Positions 54,984 to 64,000 of a stretch of 64,000 bases of DNA are shown here, one piece after another. The notes beneath the pieces are model-generated. The model made no database searches. It saw nothing but the letters and a program-made list of their open reading frames with translations, and was not told where the DNA came from. The stretch spans positions 62,001 through 126,000 of the forward strand of contig JAHEFG010000003.1 in assembly GCA_024640305.1 (NCBI GenBank), written 5' to 3'. Made by a program: the position numbers and the translations under genes. Each line of letters starts with the position of its first letter. Position 1 is the first letter of the stretch. The stretch comes from Gammaproteobacteria bacterium. GTDB lineage: Bacteria; Pseudomonadota; Gammaproteobacteria; Steroidobacterales; Woeseiaceae.

Positions 54984-56564
54984 ATGTCCATTATCGAAGA
55001 ACAGGTCCGGAAACGGCGCACGTTTGCGATTATTTCGCACCCTGATGCTGGTAAGACCACGCTGACAGAAAAACTGTTGTTGTACGGTGGTGCTATCCAG
55101 CTGGCTGGTACGGTCAAGGGTCGCAAGGCCAGCCGTCACGCAACTTCGGACTGGATGGCGCTCGAGCAGCAGCGTGGTATTTCAGTAACCTCATCGGTTA
55201 TGCAATTCCCGTACGGCGACGAAGTCGTCAACCTTCTCGATACGCCCGGCCACGAAGACTTTTCCGAGGATACCTACCGTACACTGACGGCCGTGGATTC
55301 GGCGCTGATGGTAATAGACTGCGCGAAGGGCGTGGAGAAACGCACGATCAAGCTGATGGAAGTGTGTCGATTGCGTGACACACCGATCATGACGTTTATC
55401 AACAAGCTGGATCGCGAAGGCCGTGAGCCCATCGAGTTGCTCGACGAAATTGAATCAGTTCTGAAGATCCAGTGTTCGCCGGTTACCTGGCCCATTGGTA
55501 TGGGAAGCAGGCTCAAAGGCGTGTATCACCTGGTACAGGATCGCATCTATTTATATGAGAAAGTCGGGCGCCAGAAGGCATCTGCACAAAGAATTATCGA
55601 AGGGCTGGATTCGGAACAGGCTTCAGCGGCATTGGGGGATGATGCCGATGATTTTCGCGAGGAGATCGAGCTCGTCAAGGGCGCCTGTCCAGAGCTCAGC
55701 GTCGAAGACTATTTGGCCGGGACACAGTCTCCGGTGTTGTTCGGCTCGGCTCTGGGCAATTTCGGTGTAAAGGAACTGCTCGATGAGTTTGTCCGGATCG
55801 CACCGACACCGCTGCCACGAGAGACCGAGCATCGCGAGGTATCACCGTACGAGGATAAACTCACAGGATTCGTTTTCAAGATTCAGGCAAATATGGATCC
55901 TGGCCATCGCGATCGGATCGCGTTCATGCGCATTTGTTCTGGGGAGTACCGTAAAGGCATGCGTGTGCTGCATACGCGCTCTGGCAAGGAAATGAAGATT
56001 CCGGACGCGATCACTTTTATGGCTGCTGACCGGCAACATGCCGAAACGGCATATGCTGGTGACATTATCGGTTTGCACAACCACGGCACGATCAATATCG
56101 GTGACAGTTTTTCCGAGGGCGAGGACATTCGTTTTACCGGCATACCGAATTTCGCGCCAGAGATATTCAGGCGTGCGGTGCTCAAGGATCCTTTGCGCCT
56201 GAAAGCGCTGCAGAAAGGTCTTGCACAGTTGTGCGAGGAGGGCGCAACGCAGTTGTTCAAGCCGAAGCGAAATAACGACCTTATTTTAGGTGCGGTTGGG
56301 CCGCTGCAGTTCGAAGTCGTCGCGCATCGCTTACGCGATGAATACAAGGTGGAGTGTCAGTTCGAACCCATCAATGTTGCAACGGCCCGCTGGGTCGAGT
56401 GCAGCGATGAAAAAATGTTGTCGGACTTCGAACGCAAGGCGCACGACAACCTCGCGCTGGATCACGGTGAACAGTTAGTCTACATTGCACCTACCAAAGT
56501 CAATCTCAATCTCACCGAGGAACGCTGGCCCGATATCGAATTTCGGGAAACGCGCGAGCATTGA
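54984..56564 (+). CDS. prfC: Peptide chain release factor 3
   Basis: A 526-residue GTPase that recycles RF1 and RF2 at termination. G1 is [13 protein letters not shown] near residue 20, G2 is RGISVTSS, G3 is DTPGHEDF, and G4 is NKLDREGR. The C-terminal region ([20 protein letters not shown]) is typical RF3. Length matches E. coli PrfC (529 aa). The stop overlaps the TTG start of the next gene. Confidence 0.96.
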   Translation: MSIIEEQVRKRRTFAIISHPDAGKTTLTEKLLLYGGAIQLAGTVKGRKASRHATSDWMALEQQRGISVTSSVMQFPYGDEVVNLLDTPGHEDFSEDTYRTLTAVDSALMVIDCAKGVEKRTIKLMEVCRLRDTPIMTFINKLDREGREPIELLDEIESVLKIQCSPVTWPIGMGSRLKGVYHLVQDRIYLYEKVGRQKASAQRIIEGLDSEQASAALGDDADDFREEIELVKGACPELSVEDYLAGTQSPVLFGSALGNFGVKELLDEFVRIAPTPLPRETEHREVSPYEDKLTGFVFKIQANMDPGHRDRIAFMRICSGEYRKGMRVLHTRSGKEMKIPDAITFMAADRQHAETAYAGDIIGLHNHGTINIGDSFSEGEDIRFTGIPNFAPEIFRRAVLKDPLRLKALQKGLAQLCEEGATQLFKPKRNNDLILGAVGPLQFEVVAHRLRDEYKVECQFEPINVATARWVECSDEKMLSDFERKAHDNLALDHGEQLVYIAPTKVNLNLTEERWPDIEFRETREH

Positions 56565-57832
56565 TCGTCAATAGAAAAGTCTTCGCCTGGGCGCTGTATG
56601 ACTGGGCTAATTCGGCCTTCGCGTTAAGCGTACTGGCTGTTCTGTTCCCGCTGTTTCTGGGTAGTTACTGGAGTGCTGGCGATGATGGCGCTTCGGTTAC
56701 GGCGCGTCTTGCCTGGGTTACTGCAGGCGCCAGTGCAATTGTCAGTGTACTGGCTCCGATATTTGGCACGATTGCCGATGAGGGCGGTTATCGAAAGCGC
56801 TTCTTGCTTATATTGGCTTTGCTTGGTGCCACGATGACGGCGTCACTCGCTTTAGTCGGCGAAGGCGACTGGCCATGGGCTTTAGCGCTGTACCTGGCTG
56901 CGTCAATCGGCTTCTACAGTTCGACCGTATTCTATGATTCGCTGATTATCGACGTAACGGAACCAGGTAATTACAAGTTCGTGTCGTCATTTGGATTTTC
57001 GCTCGGCTATCTTGGCGGAGCTACACTTCTAGCTTTGCATGTCTGGATGCTGACTTCGCCTGCGACTTTCGGGCTTGCTTCGGTAAATGAGGCAATGAAG
57101 TTCGCTTTTGTTTCCGTTGGTGTGTGGTGGGCCGTATTCCTTGTTCCACTGATCGTGTTTGTGCCAGAGAGTAAGCGGGGCATCAGTGGCGCGGGCGGGG
57201 CGGTACGAGCGGCATACAAAGAACTCCGGGAGACATTTACGCGCATACGGCGTTATCGAAATATCTCAATGTTTCTGCTGGGATACTGGCTGTACATTGG
57301 TGGCGTCTTTACCGTGATCTTCATGGCTGCGAATTTTGGGCAGCGGCTCGGTTTCGGTCAGCAGGATCTTGTCAAAGCCCTGATGATTACGAATTTCGTC
57401 GGCTTTCCGGCGACTTTGTTGTATGCATTTCTCGGTCACAGATATGGTTCCAAGCCCGGTATTTTCCTAGCGCTGGCTGTTTATATCGTCGTTTCGGCAT
57501 GGGCGGGATTCATGACGGAAGTCAGCCAATTCTATGTGTTGGCAATCGTTATCGGCTGTGTGCAGGGTGGAGTGCAAGGCCTGAGTCGTTCTTTGTACGC
57601 TTCGCTCATACCGGCCGAACAGCCCGGCGAGTTTTTCGGCTTTTACAATATGGTGACCAAGCTGTCGCACGTGCTCGGCCCACTAATTGTTGGCATAGCG
57701 GCGACTTTTTCGGATGAACCCAGATACGTCCTGTTAGTGTTGATACCGCTGTTCATTCTCGGCGCAATTTTGCTACGGCAAGTTCCAGCTGACGCATCAT
57801 TGTCGAATCATCCGGCCCATATCGAGCACTGA
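56561..57832 (+). CDS. MFS transporter, UMF1 (Atg22-like) family
   Basis: A 423-residue twelve-helix transporter. The N-terminal [17 protein letters not shown] is the UMF1 signature (YDWANSAF), and the central loop has [13 protein letters not shown]. The substrate is unknown; fungal homologues release amino acids from vacuoles. The TTG start overlaps prfC (TTGA). The last 80 bases overlap the convergent transglutaminase gene. Confidence 0.88.
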   Translation: MIVNRKVFAWALYDWANSAFALSVLAVLFPLFLGSYWSAGDDGASVTARLAWVTAGASAIVSVLAPIFGTIADEGGYRKRFLLILALLGATMTASLALVGEGDWPWALALYLAASIGFYSSTVFYDSLIIDVTEPGNYKFVSSFGFSLGYLGGATLLALHVWMLTSPATFGLASVNEAMKFAFVSVGVWWAVFLVPLIVFVPESKRGISGAGGAVRAAYKELRETFTRIRRYRNISMFLLGYWLYIGGVFTVIFMAANFGQRLGFGQQDLVKALMITNFVGFPATLLYAFLGHRYGSKPGIFLALAVYIVVSAWAGFMTEVSQFYVLAIVIGCVQGGVQGLSRSLYASLIPAEQPGEFFGFYNMVTKLSHVLGPLIVGIAATFSDEPRYVLLVLIPLFILGAILLRQVPADASLSNHPAHIEH

Positions 57833-59714
57833 GATACGTCGACGTGATTGTATCGATCGTATTTGCAGGAATGGGCGAGTTTGTCCGAGCACGATGTGCA
57901 TACGCTACTGGTGTTTCTCCAATTAGCGGTTCGACTCCCGCTTTAGTCGTAAACCGGCTATAAAGGATAGCGGCTCGATCCCTGGGTGGCTGTCGATAAC
58001 GCAGCATCAGCAATAGACTGATTAGCAGGACGAGACCGATGACAGTGCCGAGGAGGGTCAACATTTTTTTGCGCCAGTCAGGGTCATCCATACCCAGCCA
58101 CTCCAGAAAACGGTTCTGATTTTCCGGTCCGTAGCCGAGGATCCATTCGTTCCACTTGGCATCAATCGCATCGATGGTCAGTTTAAGCCGGTGCAGCAGT
58201 TCAGACGGCGCTGACAGCCCCCATGCCAGCCCAATGCCGTCAAACATTGCCGCACTTCTGCCGGCCTCAATGCGCTCCGGAGCAACTGCTGCGGTGGGGT
58301 CGACGCGATGCCAGCCGATCCCTTGCAACCATACTTCGGTCCATGCGTGTGCGTCGGCCTGCCGCACGATCAAATGCCCGCCCATAGGATTCAGTTCGCC
58401 GCCCTGGTAACCCAGGACAATGCGCGCGGGAAGGCCGGCAGAACGCATCATCACCGCGAAAGCGGATGCGTAGTGTTCGCAAAAGCCGCGCCGGGTTTCG
58501 AACAGAAAGCGGTCGACCGGGTTGTTGCCCAGTGGAGGCGGCTCGAGCGTGTAGAAGAACTCTTCCTCATGGAATTTCCGGAGGACGGCATTGATGAACT
58601 CCTGATCCGATGAAGAACTTTCATGTAGCTGCCGCGCAAGGTCGGCAGTCCTGGGATTGCTGCCTTCCGGAAGCCGCAGGTACCACGTACGGAAAAGACC
58701 GCTGATGTCGGCATCTGTCCGGTAGTCGGTATACGACGTCGCGTCATAAGATACGCGTTGGTCGATTGGGTGCACCCGAGCTAACTGCTGTTGTGGGCCC
58801 ATGAAAGTCTGTGGAAGAGACCATGAGTACGGTATGTCGAGCGCGAAGACCCATTGCTGGCGCGTAGGTTCAAGGGTGATGTTGTAACTAACAGGGTCAC
58901 CGGCTACTTCGACCTGATCTGTGGCTCTGTTGCCTATCATTGGGTCGTTGCCCCGCCAGGTGCGCCCGTTGAAGCGATGCAGCACAAGTCCGCGCCAATA
59001 ACGGTCGCGTGGGGCAGGAATTGCACCGTCGAACTTTACGCGAAAAGCCACAGCGTCGGATTGTGACAGCGAACTGATGTCGCCTGGACTCATCGTGTCA
59101 TTCAGACCCGACGTGCCAGAACTGGTGTCGATAGGCACTGCCCAGAAAGGTGTTGCGATTCGCGGGAAGAATATCCACATCGCGACTGCCAGGGGCGCAG
59201 CATAAAGCACGAGGCGACTGCTGGTTCTAAAGCTTTGTCGAGCCGTTTCCTGAGCCGACGCGGACATTCTGAGCCAGGCCGTCATGATGAGCAGTACGGC
59301 GACAATGAGATACGGCAGCGACCATAAGTACTGCTCCCGCAGCAGCGATGACATGACCAGGAAAATGGAAATAAACAGCAGGACGAACTGATCGCGGCGT
59401 TTGCGCGTCTCAAGAAGTTTCAAAGAAGCCATTATTGCGAGCAGAGCCGAACCCGGCCCGACACCGCTAACGGACGAGTAGGTGGCCAGCACGCCAAGGA
59501 AGCACACAAGGGCGAGCGCCGCGCGGAACCAGGCGGATGGCAGTGGTCGTCGGCGTTTTTCAATAATGTAACGCCAGGCGCCGCAAATAAAGAACGCACC
59601 TGTAATCCAGAAGGGCAGGAACAGGACGTGTGGTGCCAGCGATACTGCCAGCGCGGCGAGCGTCCACGGCAGGCTTACCAAGAGAGAGCCGTCTGTCCCG
59701 CGCGGCTTAGCCAT
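57753..59714 (-). CDS. TgpA-like transglutaminase, membrane protein (DUF3488)
   Basis: A 653-residue protein. About six membrane helices occupy residues 1-185 (DUF3488), then a periplasmic transglutaminase-like domain: the catalytic Cys is in RRGFCEHYASAF, the His in ADAHAWTEVWL, and the Asp in VDPTA. One more helix at about 545-567 precedes a DUF4129 tail ending in [10 protein letters not shown]. Pseudomonas TgpA is a relative. It is third in the moxR-DUF58-tgpA operon and overlaps DUF58 by 8 bases. The C-terminal 26 residues lie on the antisense of the UMF1 gene; both look real. Confidence 0.9.
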   Translation of the reverse strand: MAKPRGTDGSLLVSLPWTLAALAVSLAPHVLFLPFWITGAFFICGAWRYIIEKRRRPLPSAWFRAALALVCFLGVLATYSSVSGVGPGSALLAIMASLKLLETRKRRDQFVLLFISIFLVMSSLLREQYLWSLPYLIVAVLLIMTAWLRMSASAQETARQSFRTSSRLVLYAAPLAVAMWIFFPRIATPFWAVPIDTSSGTSGLNDTMSPGDISSLSQSDAVAFRVKFDGAIPAPRDRYWRGLVLHRFNGRTWRGNDPMIGNRATDQVEVAGDPVSYNITLEPTRQQWVFALDIPYSWSLPQTFMGPQQQLARVHPIDQRVSYDATSYTDYRTDADISGLFRTWYLRLPEGSNPRTADLARQLHESSSSDQEFINAVLRKFHEEEFFYTLEPPPLGNNPVDRFLFETRRGFCEHYASAFAVMMRSAGLPARIVLGYQGGELNPMGGHLIVRQADAHAWTEVWLQGIGWHRVDPTAAVAPERIEAGRSAAMFDGIGLAWGLSAPSELLHRLKLTIDAIDAKWNEWILGYGPENQNRFLEWLGMDDPDWRKKMLTLLGTVIGLVLLISLLLMLRYRQPPRDRAAILYSRFTTKAGVEPLIGETPVAYAHRARTNSPIPANTIDTITSTYLSARYGPDDSTMMRQLELAVAKLRRE

Positions 59715-60720
59715 CCTGGTCGGCGCCCCCGAAGAGGGCTAGAGCCTCGAGGCATCTGCCGCGATGAGCTTCGCCATGGGACGGCGGAAACTGCGTGCCG
59801 TGCAGGCGAAGTCCATAGTCCTCCCGTGTGCGATCGGCTTCGATAATCCAGCTCGTCAGAATTGATAAACGCGACTCCGTGTCGTTCGCCTGCACTTCGT
59901 CAAAGTCAAACCACTGGCTGCTGGTATCCGCGCCGGCAAACTGCTTCGATAGTAATTGGCCACTGCGCGCGTAGGCTTTCCAGGCGACATGGCGCGGCGA
60001 ATCACCATCATGAAACTTGCGCAGCCCGGCAAAATCCTCTTCCCCGCGCGCGTCGTGCTGCCGATGACCGTGCGCTGTTTGCGTTGGCGGTGGTTGCGGA
60101 GCTCTATCGGCCGGACATGGGTAGACCAGCCCCGAAAGATCCATGTGCAGCCACGCCCATGAGCGGAAAAGCTCGAAGGGAAACAGCGTGCGGATGCCAA
60201 AACGCTCGAGCTTTACCCATCCGCGTTTCTGCGTCGGTACGGTCAGGACGAAAACCTTGCTTTCGCCCGGCTGCAAATCGTGGATATCGCTATCCGCTGT
60301 GTCCGTGTACAGACCGATACCATGCCGGGCGCTCTTTGAGCGGTTTGTGATTGCAACGCGAAATTTGGCCGATTGTCCGGCAAATACGGGTTCGACGCCG
60401 GCGAAACTCAATTCGAGTCCGACGATATTGCGCTGGCACTGGTGCATGGCGACAAAGCCGAGGCCGGCGAGTATGAATGTGAGCACAAAGGACAAGTTGT
60501 TGTTGTAATTCATCGAACCCAACAACATTGCAAACGTCATCAAGCCAAAAATGAGGCCGACGCCGGTTGGCAGTATGTACACACGGCCAGGTCGCAATGC
60601 AGTGACCGCCGGGTCCATGCCTTGGCGTTTCCTGGCCCAGCGACCGACGCGACGCCTTGCAGTTGCCGATAGTCTGGGCGCCAGACTGATCTTAGGGAAT
60701 GGCCACGGAATCGAGGACAT
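59707..60720 (-). CDS. DUF58 domain-containing membrane protein
   Basis: A 337-residue protein with two adjacent helices at about 48-85 followed by a cytoplasmic or periplasmic DUF58 domain. The hallmark HDGDSPRHVAWKAYARSGQL is in the last third. Such proteins resemble von Willebrand-type partners of MoxR ATPases. It overlaps moxR by 29 bases and tgpA by 8, so the three are read together. Confidence 0.9.
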   Translation of the reverse strand: MSSIPWPFPKISLAPRLSATARRRVGRWARKRQGMDPAVTALRPGRVYILPTGVGLIFGLMTFAMLLGSMNYNNNLSFVLTFILAGLGFVAMHQCQRNIVGLELSFAGVEPVFAGQSAKFRVAITNRSKSARHGIGLYTDTADSDIHDLQPGESKVFVLTVPTQKRGWVKLERFGIRTLFPFELFRSWAWLHMDLSGLVYPCPADRAPQPPPTQTAHGHRQHDARGEEDFAGLRKFHDGDSPRHVAWKAYARSGQLLSKQFAGADTSSQWFDFDEVQANDTESRLSILTSWIIEADRTREDYGLRLHGTQFPPSHGEAHRGRCLEALALFGGADQDG

Positions 60721-61657
60721 GTTGGCAAAGCTCGGCAGCGGAGCGGTGGGTTGTATTGCTGGCCGGCTTCAAGCGGTGCCCCGCAATTGCCGCAAACACA
60801 GCCTGAATGTCGTCAGGGTATACGCCGCTGTGGTTCTCGACGAATGCGCGTGCCTTCGCCGCGGCCACCAGGGCCAACGAGCCGCGCGGTGACAAACCGA
60901 TTTCGATGTCAGGTGACTCACGCGTTTGTCTTACCAGCGCCTGGATGTAGTCGACAAGCGGTTCGCTCATGTGAACATTTGCCGCCGCTTTTTGCAGGCT
61001 CTGTAAATCTTCCGGCGACGCAACCGCCTTGACATCTTCGAGCATCGTGCGCCTGTCGGCGCCGGTTATCAGTTCGCGCTCGTTCTCCTCATTTGGGTAG
61101 CCGAGTTCAAGGCGCATCAGGAAACGATCAAGCTGCGACTCCGGCAACGGAAATGTGCCGATCTGATCGGCCGGATTCTGTGTTGCGACAACGAAGAAAG
61201 GTTCGGGCAGGCGACGCGTATTTCCGTCGACAGAAACCTGGTATTCCTCCATAGCCTCGAGCAACGCGCTTTGTGCTTTTGGCGTGGCTCGGTTTACCTC
61301 GTCAGCCAAAATCAGTTGCGAGAAGATCGGGCCAGGCTGAAATTCGAATTCACCTTTGTTCTGGCGAAAGATGGATACGCCGACGATATCGGCAGGGAGC
61401 AGGTCACTTGTAAACTGGATGCGACGGAAACTGAGGCCCAGGATTCGGGCCAGCGCCTGGGCGAGCATGGTCTTGCCGAGTCCGGGCAGATCCTCTATTA
61501 ATAGGTGGCCCCTGGCCAGGAGACACGCCAGGGCAAGGGCGATCTGGTCATCCTTGCCAAGGATGATGCTGCCAAGTGCTTTCTGCGCGTTTTTAAGCAC
61601 CGCCCGATCCGCGTCTTCGCCGACGGGTAGTTGTTCCAGAGTATTTCCGCTCTGCAT
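60692..61657 (-). CDS. MoxR-type AAA+ ATPase
   Basis: A 321-residue AAA+ chaperone-like ATPase. Walker A is GLGKTM in EDLPGLGKTMLA, Walker B is LILADEVNRA, sensor 1 is FVVATQNP, and the C-terminal helical lid carries GLSPRGSLALV. AGGAG precedes the ATG. It leads the moxR-DUF58-tgpA operon, a set that probably assembles or activates a membrane or periplasmic complex. The 127-base gap to valS holds no gene. Confidence 0.92.
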   Translation of the reverse strand: MQSGNTLEQLPVGEDADRAVLKNAQKALGSIILGKDDQIALALACLLARGHLLIEDLPGLGKTMLAQALARILGLSFRRIQFTSDLLPADIVGVSIFRQNKGEFEFQPGPIFSQLILADEVNRATPKAQSALLEAMEEYQVSVDGNTRRLPEPFFVVATQNPADQIGTFPLPESQLDRFLMRLELGYPNEENERELITGADRRTMLEDVKAVASPEDLQSLQKAAANVHMSEPLVDYIQALVRQTRESPDIEIGLSPRGSLALVAAAKARAFVENHSGVYPDDIQAVFAAIAGHRLKPASNTTHRSAAELCQHVLDSVAIP

Positions 61658-61784
61658 GCGAGACTCCTGGTTGACCGGGTGCGAAGCCCCGACGAACGAT
61701 TATGCCTCCTATCGTCGCGGATGCCCTGTCAGAATGCACTCAATACCGGCCAGTTTGTGATGCAGTACTCAGATTTGTCCGCGT

Positions 61785-64000
61785 CTAACTGAGGTCGGCC
61801 AGTTTTTCGAGTTGCTCGTTTAGCTGCGTAATCGTCTTTTCGAATTCTGCAGCGCGCTGCTTTTCCTTCGTAACCACGTCGACGGGAGCATTGTTCACAA
61901 ATTTGTCGTTACCGAGCTTGCCGTTCGTGCGGGCCAGGTCCACGTTAGCTTTTTCGAGCTGCTTTTCAAGTCGGGCTCTTTCGGCATCGACGTCGATAAC
62001 GCCTTTCATCGGCACGAGCAGGCGTAGCTCTCCCAACAATGCAGTGGCGGCCGCCGGCGGTTCCTCGTCGGCGTCGAGCACGGTGACAGACTCGACTCGA
62101 CCGACTCCCCGCAGCAGGCTGGCATGCGCTGCAGAACGCTTCCGGTCCTCGGCGCTCGAGTGTTGCAGTAGCACGGGTAAAGGTTTGCCGGGAGAAATAT
62201 CCATTTCTCCACGGATTTGCCGAACACCAAGAATGAATTCCCGCACCCACTCAATATCGGAAACAGCGTCGCTGTCATCTGCACTCGCGTCGACTTCAGG
62301 GAAAGGTTGCAACATGATTGTGTCGCCCTGAATGTTGGCTCGCGGCGCAACCTGCTGCCAGATCTCCTCCGTAATAAAAGGCATCAGGGGGTGCAGCAGA
62401 CGCAGTAATGACTCGAGCACTTCGATCAGTGTGCGCTGAGTACCACGCTTCAGTTCATCGCTGGCGCTGTCAGATTGCAGTACCGGCTTGGATAGCTCGA
62501 GATACCAGTCACAAAACTCGTGCCAGGTGAATTCGTAAATGGCCTGTGCGGCAAGGTCGAGTCGGTACGATGCAAAATGGCTGTGAACGGCTGCGACGGT
62601 GCTATTGAACTGAGCCTTGATCCAACGGTCGGCGGCAGTAAATTCAACATCACCTGCGCTGAGGTTATCGGTATTCATCAGTACGTAGCGCGCAGCATTC
62701 CATAGCTTGTTGCAGAAGTTCTTGTAGCCTTCGATGCGCCCGAGGTCGAAGCGAATGTCCCGCCCCGTCGTGGCAAGTGCAGCGAACGTGAAACGCAGAG
62801 CATCGCAGCCGTAGGCATCGATACCATCCGGGAATTGTTTGCGAGTCGCTTTCTCGATTTTCGGCTTGATGTGATCCTGCATCAGACCTGTTGTGCGTTT
62901 CTGGACAAGTGTGTCGAGATTCGTGCCGTCAATCAGGTCCAGTGGGTCGAGAACATTACCTTTTGATTTCGACATCTTCTGACCGTCGTGGTCGCGAATG
63001 AGTCCATGGATATAAACTTCGCGGAACGGCACGTCGCCCATGAACTTGATGCCCATCATGATCATGCGTGCGACCCAGAAAAAGATAATGTCAAAACCTG
63101 TAACAAGCACATTGCCCGGATAGAAATCGTCAAGTGCCTTGGTTTTCTCCGGCCATCCCAAGGTGCTAAAAGGCCACAATGCGGACGAAAACCAGGTGTC
63201 GAGAACGTCTTCATCCTGGCGCAGTTCGACATCGGTCCCGAGTTCATGCTTCTCGCGCACGTCTGCTTGCGAATAACCGACATAAACGTTGCCGTCATCG
63301 TCGTACCAGGCGGGAATCCGATGTCCCCACCAGAGTTGCCTGCTGATACACCAGTCCTGGATGTTGTACATCCAATCGTAGTAAGTCTTCGACCAGTTTT
63401 CGGGCACGAAACGAATCGCACCACTTTCGACAGCTTCGATAGCCGGTTTCGCAAGCGGTTCGATTTTTACGTACCACTGATCGGTCAAATATGGTTCGAC
63501 GACGGTATGTGAACGGTCGCCGCGAGGAATCTTGACGACGTAGTCTTCGATTTGATCCAGCAAGCCAAGTTTTTCAAACTCGGTGACTATTGCCTTGCGA
63601 GCGTCAAAACGGTCCATGCCGCGGTATTTTTCCGGCACCTCGTCGTTAAGTGCCGCATCGTCTGTCAGGATGTTATACATCGCGAGGTCGTGACGTTTGC
63701 CGATTTCGTAGTCGTTGAAATCATGCGCGGGCGTTATTTTCACGCAGCCCGTACCGAACTCCGGGTCGACATACTCGTCCGCGATGATCGGGATGTGGCG
63801 TCCGACAATAGGCAGCACGATGTCCTGCCCGATCAGGTGTTTGTAGCGTTCATCATCCGGATGAACGGCAACCGCGCTGTCGCCGAGCATGGTTTCGGGG
63901 CGCGTTGTAGCCACGGTAAGATGTCCTTCCCCCGAGGCCAGCGGATATCGGAAGTGCCAGAGGTGACCATCCTCGTCGGCGGTCAATACTTCCAGATCGG
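61785..64000 (-). CDS. valS: Valyl-tRNA synthetase, C-terminal part
   Basis: Over 730 residues, open to the right window edge, so the N-terminus with the HIGH motif is missing. The editing domain starts at the edge ([30 protein letters not shown]), [18 protein letters not shown] is the KMSKS motif, and the anticodon-binding domain ([18 protein letters not shown]) and the C-terminal coiled coil ([20 protein letters not shown]) complete the protein. It charges tRNA(Val). The gap to moxR downstream suggests it is a separate transcript end, though no strong terminator was seen. Confidence 0.96.
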   Translation of the reverse strand, partial: DLEVLTADEDGHLWHFRYPLASGEGHLTVATTRPETMLGDSAVAVHPDDERYKHLIGQDIVLPIVGRHIPIIADEYVDPEFGTGCVKITPAHDFNDYEIGKRHDLAMYNILTDDAALNDEVPEKYRGMDRFDARKAIVTEFEKLGLLDQIEDYVVKIPRGDRSHTVVEPYLTDQWYVKIEPLAKPAIEAVESGAIRFVPENWSKTYYDWMYNIQDWCISRQLWWGHRIPAWYDDDGNVYVGYSQADVREKHELGTDVELRQDEDVLDTWFSSALWPFSTLGWPEKTKALDDFYPGNVLVTGFDIIFFWVARMIMMGIKFMGDVPFREVYIHGLIRDHDGQKMSKSKGNVLDPLDLIDGTNLDTLVQKRTTGLMQDHIKPKIEKATRKQFPDGIDAYGCDALRFTFAALATTGRDIRFDLGRIEGYKNFCNKLWNAARYVLMNTDNLSAGDVEFTAADRWIKAQFNSTVAAVHSHFASYRLDLAAQAIYEFTWHEFCDWYLELSKPVLQSDSASDELKRGTQRTLIEVLESLLRLLHPLMPFITEEIWQQVAPRANIQGDTIMLQPFPEVDASADDSDAVSDIEWVREFILGVRQIRGEMDISPGKPLPVLLQHSSAEDRKRSAAHASLLRGVGRVESVTVLDADEEPPAAATALLGELRLLVPMKGVIDVDAERARLEKQLEKANVDLARTNGKLGNDKFVNNAPVDVVTKEKQRAAEFEKTITQLNEQLEKLADLS

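Overview
The window reads as chromosome of a free-living, probably aerobic gammaproteobacterium. Lineage markers are ribonuclease T, Hda, the Grx4-type monothiol glutaredoxin, the large homodimeric type of pyruvate dehydrogenase E1 (AceE) and the gene order rsxABCDGE-nth. The stand-alone TolB_N/TPR protein, DUF885 lipoprotein, Tat aldo/keto-reductase-like protein and HEAT-kinase fusion would fit a marine Woeseiaceae or Chromatiales-like lineage, but that placement is inference. No tRNA, rRNA, CRISPR array, insertion sequence, integrase or prophage gene was seen. Coding density is high. The longest non-coding stretch is about 300 bases, at 42361-42663.

Layout. (1) 1-7106, minus strand: ygfK-ssnA-ygfM-xdhD, the same gene order as the poorly understood E. 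coli molybdenum-hydroxylase cluster; xdhD runs off the left edge. (2) 7241-18487: accessory genes, namely a DUF885 lipoprotein, a rhomboid protease, a Tat-exported aldo/keto-reductase-like protein that has lost catalytic residues, a TPR/TolB_N membrane protein, an unrecognised lipoprotein, a GAF-PAS-PAS-GGDEF-EAL protein and a PuuD-like membrane protein. Two terminators with U tracts on the minus strand lie between convergent genes here. (3) 18656-27444: grxD, rnt, pepA, the aceE-aceF-lpdA operon and an OsmC-like protein. (4) 42360 down to 27458, minus strand: a run of closely packed genes, HEAT-repeat/Ser-Thr-kinase fusion, two PilT-type ATPases, metG, rsxABCDGE, nth, DUF1841, and a DUF692-DUF2063-DoxX (HvfB-HvfC-HvfD-like) cassette with no adjacent precursor peptide gene. 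(5) 42664-50331: apbC-dcd facing purM-purN, then DUF2066, a CDP-alcohol phosphatidyltransferase, a PerM-like permease and hda, facing arsC-wrbA. (6) 50381-64000: DUF4398 lipoprotein, lytic transglycosylase, proS, a phosphatidylserine-decarboxylase-like protein lacking the pyruvoyl serine, family 4 uracil-DNA glycosylase, rimI, prfC, a UMF1-type MFS permease, then moxR-DUF58-tgpA and the C-terminal part of valS, cut by the right edge.

Most of the window is housekeeping: tRNA charging (metG, proS, valS), translation (prfC, rimI), purine synthesis (purM, purN), dCTP deamination (dcd), DNA repair (nth, udg), replication control (hda), pyruvate oxidation (aceEF-lpdA) and Rnf/Rsx electron transfer. 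The parts most worth following up are the HEAT-kinase/tandem PilT locus, the two enzyme homologues missing catalytic residues, the DUF692 cassette without a local substrate gene, and the ygfK-ssnA-ygfM-xdhD cluster.
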